NCBI RefSeq assembly: GCF_905220365.1
Contig: NC_061126.1
Span: 2,232,001-2,296,000, forward strand
DNA: 64,000 nucleotides
Reading direction: 5' to 3'
From: Vanessa cardui
Lineage: Eukaryota; Arthropoda; Insecta; Lepidoptera; Nymphalidae
Shown here: positions 28,101 to 38,300 of the stretch, piece by piece
Position numbering within the stretch: position 1 is the first letter of the stretch
Layout: each line of letters opens with the position of its first letter
The notes under the pieces: generated by a model
What the model was told of the DNA's origin: nothing
The model's input: the letters and a program-made list of their open reading frames with translations, nothing else
Databases searched by the model: none
Made by a program: the position numbers and the translations under genes

Positions 28101-29324
28101 ACGAATGTCTTATTCACGAGAATTCAAGCTTGTCGTTTGTCCATACAAACGCCAAGCGAGTAAGTATTCCGATGATCAGGCCGACCTGGACTCGCTGTTG
28201 TCCAGGTCGGCCTGATCATCGGAATACTTACTAAAAAAACAGCGGTACCCTCTCCGTTTCACGTAATCGGCGGGCATTACGCACTCCTAATTTGAATACC
28301 ATAACTGTAGGTCTTCATTAAATTAACTCCATATATATTTTTTTTTATACTTCATTGAGATATACGTTATTTTAATAATCATCAATAACCATGTTTTAAA
28401 TTTACCGGGCGTTTTTTCTTTTCAATGCAGCTTAAATGTATTTCAAATTTCATTTCGAATCTATGAACTAGTTTATTTGAATTCGTCTTTGATACAATAT
28501 TATTAAGGGTGGTGAGTGCCACGTGGCCCTCTTCATTAAGACAAATATTTATTATGATATCTTATTCGCTCGTTAAAATTGCATTCAAAGCCATTTCCTG
28601 CTGAGTTATTTGCAATTTAATTTCAAGTTTCATCTTTACAAAAGCAGACATAGAGGTTTTAAACGAGCATATTTTTTAATGAGAAATATGCAATCAAATA
28701 TTAAAATACAATAAGTTACACCATCTTACAATAAAAAATAAAAGCCAGACAATTTCTAAATTTATTTATTTAGATCAATGTTATTATTACGATATAATAC
28801 AGACTTCATTGTATTGAAATGGCCTAGTGGTTAGAACAAAAGCATTACAAAAAAATATATAACTAAATTTTCATCAATTTTATTTATGTTTATAATTCAT
28901 CTCTTGCTCGGTGAAGAAAACAAATCCTAAGGAAACTGGTTGTGTCTAATTTCAATGTAATTCTGACACATTCGGTAACGCGCATTGGAGTAGAGTATCG
29001 GATTAAGCTGTAAGCCTTCTCCTTAAAGGCACAGGCTGCCTTAGCAGTGATTAGCAGTGAGACATTTAGAGATTGTCACTTGTCACTGTGCTAATATAAT
29101 AATAATAATAAAAAAACTTTATTGACTTAAGGATTGCATAACAAACAAGTTGCAAGGGCCCCTGTACTAGGTGCAAACCCGTATTACTGGGTGACCCGCT
29201 CATCCACCAAGACAACTAGAAAGTCAACAATGACTTTGTTACACAGATTTATAGTAATATCTTAACAAGAAATGTGAACAATTTTATAAAATAACTAGAA
29301 AAGTGTGTGTGTGTTTGTGTGTGT

Positions 29325-29355
<31 letters not shown>

Positions 29356-32300
29356 AAATAATAAGATTTGTCGAAATCAAATTTAAGTGGAAAGGGAGGA
29401 GAAAGGGTCGTGAAAACTATACCCATCATCAACTTAACAACTGCGGTTATTCCTCACTCACTATTCTTCAGATTAAAAACGCTTGTTAGTTGGTATTCAC
29501 AAACCAACTTTTATTATAGAGAAAGCGATCATACTCAATAAATGCCTTTGCATTTATTGAGTATGATGTAATGCAAGTTCGGTAATTCTGATCCAATGAT
29601 TAGGCAGTCTTTTTATGGACAACATCCGTCGAAAACGAAAAATAAAAACTCGATAAAACGAGAACAGTGAAAAAGTGAAATAAATAAACAATAATGATAC
29701 ATTAACAACATTACAGATGAAATGCGTGCATACAAAAAGATACATAGAAAAACAAATAACTTGTCTTATAGAATTAGGGATAAATTTTTGTGAATAACAA
29801 AATATATATAATATATAATTAGATAATTCTTTTTTTTTCTTTTTACGTCTTTTGTATGCACTTTTGTCATCTACAGTGGATATTATTAAGGGATAATTAC
29901 CAAAATTTTAGATGTAAATTTTATTTTACCGATTACTTAATAATAATAATACTTCAGTCCATGACAATCATTTATGATAAGGATTAATACAAAAATTGAA
30001 ATACAGATTTTTTTTAATGAAAATTGTTATCTTATCTATTCAAGATTGATGATGTATCGTTATGTCGTTGATAGTCTAAATATTACTATATTTTAGGTCT
30101 TTAAATCTTACGCTTAAGGATTATACATTATCTCCAACTTTGTAAAAAAGATGATGACCGATTTTGGTCAAGTGATCCATACTTAATGCACAATTTTTGG
30201 GTAAATGTTTTTCTAATTTCGTTCTAGGCAAGGTGTTCTTTTCATTATTTCCTCTAATAAATTGATGGGTGGCAGGTGTTTTTCGAAGTGTTCGAATGTA
30301 AATAGTCCTAGCTTCCAAGCTTTAAGCTAGTGAGAAGTTCTATACAGAAAATTTCAATAGCCTTTTAATGTCAATTTTTAATCATCACTGTTGTGGAACA
30401 TAGTAGATAATTCAGATAGGCAAAGTTCTGTGACTGTTGATGTAGAAAACCTGAGAAAAAGCTATCTCTTCTAAATTTTTAGAACGCAATATATTCATAC
30501 TATTAAAGAATATACAAGGTGCCTACAGCAAAATTATCGAAGTGTGGTATACGGTAGGAAGTAGTTTGTAATAGGTCATGACAATAGTACTTATGACAGG
30601 TTGCTTGTTTTATTTATTTATATTAATTATCTTTACTTTATACTGGTCGGCTTCCAGGTAGAATATATTAAATACATATGTAATTGCAATTAAGTATCAT
30701 ATTTTGTATTTTAAATATTGGAAAAGTTAAACTAATGAGTTACTTGACGGTTTTTCTCGGTAGAATTTAAATTCCGAACCGGTGTTAAATGAATATTCAA
30801 AAGTTCTTGTAAAAACCTACCTAAACAAAGTATACTCTGATTTTGATTTTATTAAATATATTTTTATTAGTATTTAAGCACGAGAATATATAAAAATAAT
30901 ATTTAAATGGAACAATATTTTTGTTTTCAAAAAGGTTTATTATGATAGCAATTATGATATAGAAATGCAAAAACTACGTTTTAATTAAAATTATAAAACA
31001 CTTTTATATTACTAAAGTAAATTAAATACAAATAATGTTGAGTTTTCTATTAGTTATTTTTCGTATCGATTCTATCATTTGCTACTTCCATTGCAATTTA
31101 AAACAACAGACCTATATTTTGTTTCAACAAAAAACAGACACGTGACTAATTTTGTAAGTTTTCTTTTATTCATCATGACATCTGTACATATAATAAAACT
31201 GGAGTGTCTGTTTGTACCTCCTCTCCCTTTAAGGAGAAGGTTTGGAACATATTCCACCACGCTGTTCCAATGCAGCTTGGTGGAATACACATGTGGCAGA
31301 ATTTCTATGAAATTTGTCACATGCAGGTTTCCTCACGATGTTTGCCTTCACCGCTGAGCACGAGATGAATTATAAAGACAAATTAAGCACATGAATCAGC
31401 GGTGCTTGCCTGGGTTTGAACCCGCAATCATCGGTTAAGATGCACGCGTTCTAACCACTGGGCCATCTCGACTCTTCATATTTTTTTTGACTGATTGTTC
31501 CGGGTAATCTCTGCAACGGCTGGTCCGATTTTGACGGGACTTTCACTGGCAGACAACTGATATAATATGGAGTAACTTAGGCTACAATAATATTTTTTTT
31601 GTTCAATTCAAATTCGTACAAGGTCGTTAGCAGAGCTTGTTATGTTGTTTATTATAATAAGCTTATATTCAACAAACATAACACACAAATAAAAGGTATA
31701 CTACAGACACAAAAGACATAATATGTAAGGAAGTGTTAATATTTGTTTGAGAGATAATTTCTGCAGGAGATTGTCACCAACTATCTTGAATTGGCCCATT
31801 TACAAGGCGAATTACATAATAAATTAAATGTACAATAAATAAAGAATATCACATAATCAAATATTATTTCATTTCAGATCAAACCTGACGAGCAATACCG
31901 GTTTTCAATCCACTTTGAGCATAGATTCAAAGGATATTGTGAGCACTGAAAAGGCGTACAACCCCTTCGAACACAGACAAGTGGAACATCCAAATTCGTA
32001 AGTATTTGCACATAAATATACACAAGCACCTATCCAAAAATGTACTGCAATAAACATACTGTAAATTTACTGTAAATTGCTTACAGTTTTATTGTTGTGT
32101 TTGGGTTTAAGAGTGATTGAGCCAGTTTAACTACAGAATGACGGGACATAATATCTTAGTTCCAAAGTTTAATAGCACATTGCCAATCAATACTACTATA
32201 TAATAGAAGTTTTAGTGCTACCAACAGGACAAAAATTACTGTCACAAATATGACGTCGACCTCCCGCTTTTTCAGGAAAGCGATTTTTAACTTTCATCTT

Positions 32301-35300
32301 TGCAATGCTCAGACCCCAAATACAGTTTGTGTTAAGACTATTAGCGAGTTAAAATCTCGGTATTTAGAGAAAATATGAAAGTAACATTTTCATGGATGTG
32401 TGATATTTATATCATTTATTAGTAGTCGCTTGCGGCTTCACTCGCGTTTTTGGGTATCGGTTCTCATGTGGTAGTGGAAAAAGTGGCCTATGTCCTTTCT
32501 TGGAGTTTAGGCTCACTTCATACCAAATTTCTTTTTCAAATTCGGTTTAACGGTTTTATCGTGAAAGAGTGACTCAGCCAGACAGAGCTAGTTTCACAAA
32601 TATAATATGACTATAGATAGCTATAGTATAGAACCAAAAACTCATTTTGGCCAAAAATGATGCATGGGGGATGTTGACGTATCGTAGAAAAGACTTATAA
32701 AAATAAGATTGATGAACACGAAGAATAACAATAATAGGAATCTTCTCATTAATGCTTAACCTAGTATAACACAAACATCGAAGTACACACATTCGTTTTA
32801 AGTTGAATTATACGAGTAAATGTAATTGTTAGTATTATAAAGTGTGACGATCAATCCAAGATTTAGAGCTTTATTTTATTACTTAATACAAACATAAACA
32901 AACATTCAACATTTATAGGACGAGGGGGTTTATGAGAGGACGTCGTAAATTGTATTAAGAAGCTTAGGATAGTCGAAGAGAATAATATATTTGATTATAA
33001 TATCGATTATTTCTTGAAAGTGACATTAAGATATTGTGATCGATTTTGAAAAATCCATTAAATAGTCATTCTTATATGTTGCCATTTTAAATAAATCATT
33101 TCTGTCTCCAATGAATTTGTATTCGTATTTACTGAGTTTGATTTTTGTGTAGATAGTCAAATTGTTATCTATAATTGATAATACTCGTATCATATGTTAG
33201 ACTGTCCAGATGGCTTAGTGGGTTGTAAAATGGCTCAGATCCCGAAGTTGTCATGTCATGTTGATGTAATCTCGATGTGTCAGTACGTATTGAAGTGCAT
33301 GTTATGGAAAAATACGATTACTTTCATATTATAATGAAATCAATCATATTTGTCTATCGATATAAAACAGGCCACATAACACCTGTGATTTGAACTTTGG
33401 AATATCATTCGAAGAGTTGGATAAATATTTCACCATTTTTTCTAATACCATTGATTGAAATATCAATGCCTATCGATTTAAAATTAATAATAAACATTAA
33501 AATAAATGAATTCTCTGAAAAACTTTTTAAATTTGTAATCAAAGCATAATTTATTGAATAAATATTGTTTTAATTATTCACTAACATTTTTGGTGGTTTT
33601 CTTTGCACTCATAATTTGATGTTTAAATGGTATTGAAATATTTATATTATAGTTTTATATTCGTTTGATATTTAAATAGTGCTTATTGGTAAGGCTTTGT
33701 GTCACACTTGTATATCCTATCGCGAAGCAGCAATACTTTATATCTTTGTTCATTGGAAACACAAGGAATATATGAGAGATATTTTATAAAAAAAAACTAC
33801 CATTTAATTATTTCGTGTTTACTGTATTGGAGAACATAATATTATCTAAATAAACATCAATAAATCGTCACCAATACTTTAAAACAATAACGCCTGAAAA
33901 AAATATTTAGCAATTTGATTATTACGAAACATTGCTTATTGTATATTATATTATTATGTATTATTTTTAATTATTCAATTAACAATTCCTCCCACGTAGG
34001 TTGTTGTATCATCATAAACTTAATTTTACAGTTGAGAGTTCTAATAAAAAATATTTCGAATATATAACCGGTTTCAGCACCTATGTATCTTTTTATTGCT
34101 ATCCCCTTGTTTTCAAACTTCAAAAACTTAACAGATAATGTAAAAATTATAGCAATATGTCATCGCATACTGATCGTATTTTATCAAAAACATTCGTTGC
34201 TTAACAGTTGCAACAGCCATTAAACATAAAGTACGAAGTTATATTTATAATTACTAATATTGCTCAAGTGGCACGTTTCACGAATAAAACTTGTGAAAAC
34301 ACGTGTATCTAGTTGTTTTGTTAGCGTCTTAAGATAATTTTTAAGAAACACTACAACGTTCAGGAAGGTTTTGTAATTTAAAATTATATAAAATACGAAA
34401 AGTAAGGTCCAACGTATAGTACGTATATATTTCTGGAATATATGAAACTAACTATACCCGCCCGCTTCTCTGGACATTAATTTATTTCGCAGCCAAATTA
34501 TTTTTTTTATCTTGTAATTATTTTTTGATTATTAAGAAGATATTTAAGAAGTATGTGAGTTCTAACAAAATTCTTATCAGTTATTTAAATTAAAATATTT
34601 ATCTATTTCATCTTCTTCGATGATGTTCTCGATAGGCTGCAGATTTTTCGAGATACCCATAAAGTTATTTTCATGATCACATTTTCTTTTTATTGAATCT
34701 GGATGCAGATATGATTCATGAGAACATTTTCCTTGGTGTAAACTTGATATACAGTTGTTTATACCTAATTATTTGAATGTAATAATTAATATATTTATCC
34801 AGTTTTAAGAATTATCGAAGTTATTAGATTTACAACCTTATCCATACTTGTGAACATATGTCACAGCATCCTGAGCATATGTATGACTTGGACTTCCAGC
34901 GTATGAAGAAGTATTTGTTCAATATCAGCAGATACTTTATCACTCGATATTGTATCTCGTAAATGAATGTACTCTTTCGAAGTTTTGATTAGTTGTATCG
35001 AACAAAATAGTTTAATCGTTTATTCCCGACCTAAGCATACATATCAAGAATGAATTGTTGAAACAGTTGATGACATTTCAGAACGTCGTTAGACTGATTA
35101 TATCTAATCATTATAAGATATGCATTAAATCCATACAACTAACTCTCTACGATGTCACAGAGCTTTTCGTGAGATTACTTTGATACAGTTCGAGATAATT
35201 TCCATCTGCTCGCAGAAACAGAATTAGATAATCGTAATAATCGTCATACGATCGGTGTGACTCAGCAAAACCTTGCTTGGTTTTGTCTCACTTAGTGATA

Positions 35301-38300
35301 GTAATATCTAATTTTGTTATTTCTGTACATGTACATCGACGTGTTAAATTGGCGAATATATTACGTCATAGTTATTACGTTTGTGTAATTATTCACATAG
35401 ATCATATTCACATAAGAAATAAATATTACTTATTAGCAGCGTACCGATGCTATATCTAAGTTGTGTCGTACTATGCGCGTCGAAAAAAACAGTTGCTGAC
35501 AGTCGGCTACTAAGTATTATACACGCACACTTGTAATGTATTATGACGTTTTGCGAGTGTCTTGCGTAGCTGTCACGTAAGGCAAGATAATAAAGTTGGT
35601 TCGTTTTATTTATTTTATTCTGCGACACCATATTTATACACATAAATGGTCAATATGAGTCTCAATAATAATGTATACACAGACATATTATATCAATAAT
35701 ATTTGTAAGATTATCTGTCTCGTAAAATTGTTCTTGCAGAAGACAGCCGTCCCGTTGCCATTTGTTTAATTCTTATTGTTACCTATCATTTTATTAGCGT
35801 TAAAACTTACCATTAAAACCTCATCTAAATTTCTTTCACCTTTTCAATACTGAAGCAAAAACTTATAACGTTAATTACACATTCTTTGAGAATTAAGGAC
35901 AGTAAATGAAATTATGATAGGCGTCATTTACGAGAATGTTCAAAACCCACATGTGTATATATGAGTATTGACTCACTTTATAACATACAATAAAAACCTG
36001 ACACAGTTAAAAAAATATATTTTTGGAGTCGACATGGCCCAGTGGTTAGAACGCGTGCATCTTAACCGATGATTTCGGGTTCAAACCCAGGCAAGCACCG
36101 CTGATTTATGTGCTTAATTTGTCTTTATAATTCATCTCGTGCTCAGCGGTGAAGGAAAACATCGTGAGGAAACCTGCATGTGACAAATTTCATAGAAATT
36201 CTGCCACATGTCTATTCCACCAACCCGCATTGGAACTGCGTGGTGGAATATGTTAAAAACCTTCTCCTCAAAGGGAGAGGAGGCCTTTAGCCCAGTAGTG
36301 GGAATTTACAGGCTGTTGTTGTTGTTGGTGTTGTTGTATGCTTTTTCGAAATTAACTTTAATTTAACATTTACTTTATAACAGAACAATTGGATCAACTC
36401 TACATCTTCTGAAGGCATGTTTGGGTTCAGGAATTCTTGCTATGCCATCGGCTTTTAAAAATGCCGGTCTCGCTACTGGTGTTCTGGGAACATTGATTGC
36501 TGGTCTGATTTGCACACATGCAGTTCAAATGGTGGTAAGTATTCAAGATATGTAATAAAATCATATGCGCAGTCAAAGAATATTGCCATAATTATATTTT
36601 TTACCGCTTTTTCTTTCAAAAGTCTTTTCGATCGTTTAATGCATTCAGTGTATCTCTTGATCGATGTAACTTTTTAATGTTGCCCAGAATTTGAATTAAG
36701 AATTTACAGCTTTATAATTATTAAAAGTAGAAAAAAAGGTGAATAAATAATGATTGAAATTAAAAATGGTCAATTTTCCATGATATAATACCCATCATAT
36801 TAAAATCACGCGCCAAGACTATATCACCAAGATCTAGTAGTATTGTTGTATTCAGATTTGAAGGTTAAGTGAGCCAATGTAACTATTGGGGCATGGGACA
36901 TGACATCTTCACAAGGTGACGTATTTACAATGCCGTACCTACATAAATATGTATTAATATTTTAAGGTTAAAACATCACAAGAAGTTTGCGTCGTAGCAA
37001 AAAAGCCGTCGATGAGTTTTGCTGAAACCTGCGGTGCTGCCTTTACTTACGGACCCAAGAAGTTGCAGCGTTGGGGAGGCTTTGTAAAGTGAGCCATATT
37101 GATAAAACTTTTCTTGTATTTCTTTATGAAAATTTACGTTGTTAACCCAGGTGTAAATAATAAGCACAAGTAGGAACTCATAAGGATGAGTAGTTTTACT
37201 TATTAAAATGTTTATTTTATCTTTGTTGCAGGACATTAATAGACTATTCCATGGCAGCAACATATATAAGCGTTCTGTGTGTGTACGTAGTCTTCATAGG
37301 ATCATCTGTGAAGGAGGTAATATACAAACAACATTTATTTTAAAAAAATATATCTGAAACATGCAAGTTTCCTCGTATATCCTGAAACACTAAAAACTAA
37401 ATAAGATGTAAAAACTACGCTGTTCATGCACGTTAAAAAATAGTTCTTACCCGAATTAGACTGCGATTTCGTTTTTCTGCATTCTACACTGAACTGTCTC
37501 AAAAATCATCCCATAACAATATACTACATTGCGTAAAAATATACATACTCTTATAATTCACGCACCTTTGCATACTGGACAGAGACAGGACAGTCACAGA
37601 CCGCTATCACCTATTCTAGGCGATAGAGTATCTCAAAAATCGTTCTAACTGGTTTTATTTCGACTATGTCAGTATATTTATAAAGCCAATAGTCCTGACT
37701 GTTTATCAACGCACAGCCACTTGACTATGAAAAGCTGAGAGTTATATCAGTTTAATTTATATCGTAAACAACTTTGGAAATTTAAACTCTAAGAGGGGTG
37801 AGGAACGACTACATTACTACTTGATATCCTTATTCATCCTTACAAAATTATAACGAGTTGCTATTAATAATAAAAGATTTTTCTCAATTCCAGGTCATGG
37901 ATGTATACTATCCACAATACCAGATCTCTATTCGGATGTATTGTATTCTGACGTTGGTACCACTGATACTAATATGTCAGATCAGAAACCTTAAATACTT
38001 GGTACCTTTTTCTGCAATGGCAAACTTCCTCATCGTGGTTGTATTTGCGGTGACAATGTACTATGTATTTGTTGATTTGCCACCTTTAAGCGACCGAGAG
38101 ATGGTTGCTAGCGTATCCCAATGGCCCCTTTTCTTAAGGTAAACACATAGTTCTTAATAATTTTGTAACTCTGATATTATTTGGTGTCATTGCATAATCT
38201 AAACATACTTAATATCGAATAATCGTTTTACAGGATTATGTAAATATTATACTACGTGTTCTGAGATTTTTCCAAAAAAACTGGCAAAACATTTGATACT

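Larger units (their letters stand above)
13118..31877 (+). other. Transporter intron 1 (18.8 kb), mostly repeats and AT-rich filler
   Basis: Begins GTAAGT and ends AG. Repeats are listed separately. The stretches 13120-14465, 15455-16815, 17625-18340, 18450-19275, 19415-20235, 21446-22500, 23915-24755, 25000-25430 and 29570-31210 show no gene and no clear repeat. A 65-codon minus frame at 30121-30318 (LPRTKLEKHLPKNCALSMDH) looks slightly protein-like but has no recognisable domain. Confidence 0.85.
31998..36383 (+). other. Transporter intron 2 (4.4 kb)
   Basis: GT-AG intron with family B, Helitron and SINE insertions listed separately. 32620-34440 is AT-rich with no recognisable feature; 35625-36020 likewise. 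Confidence 0.88.
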
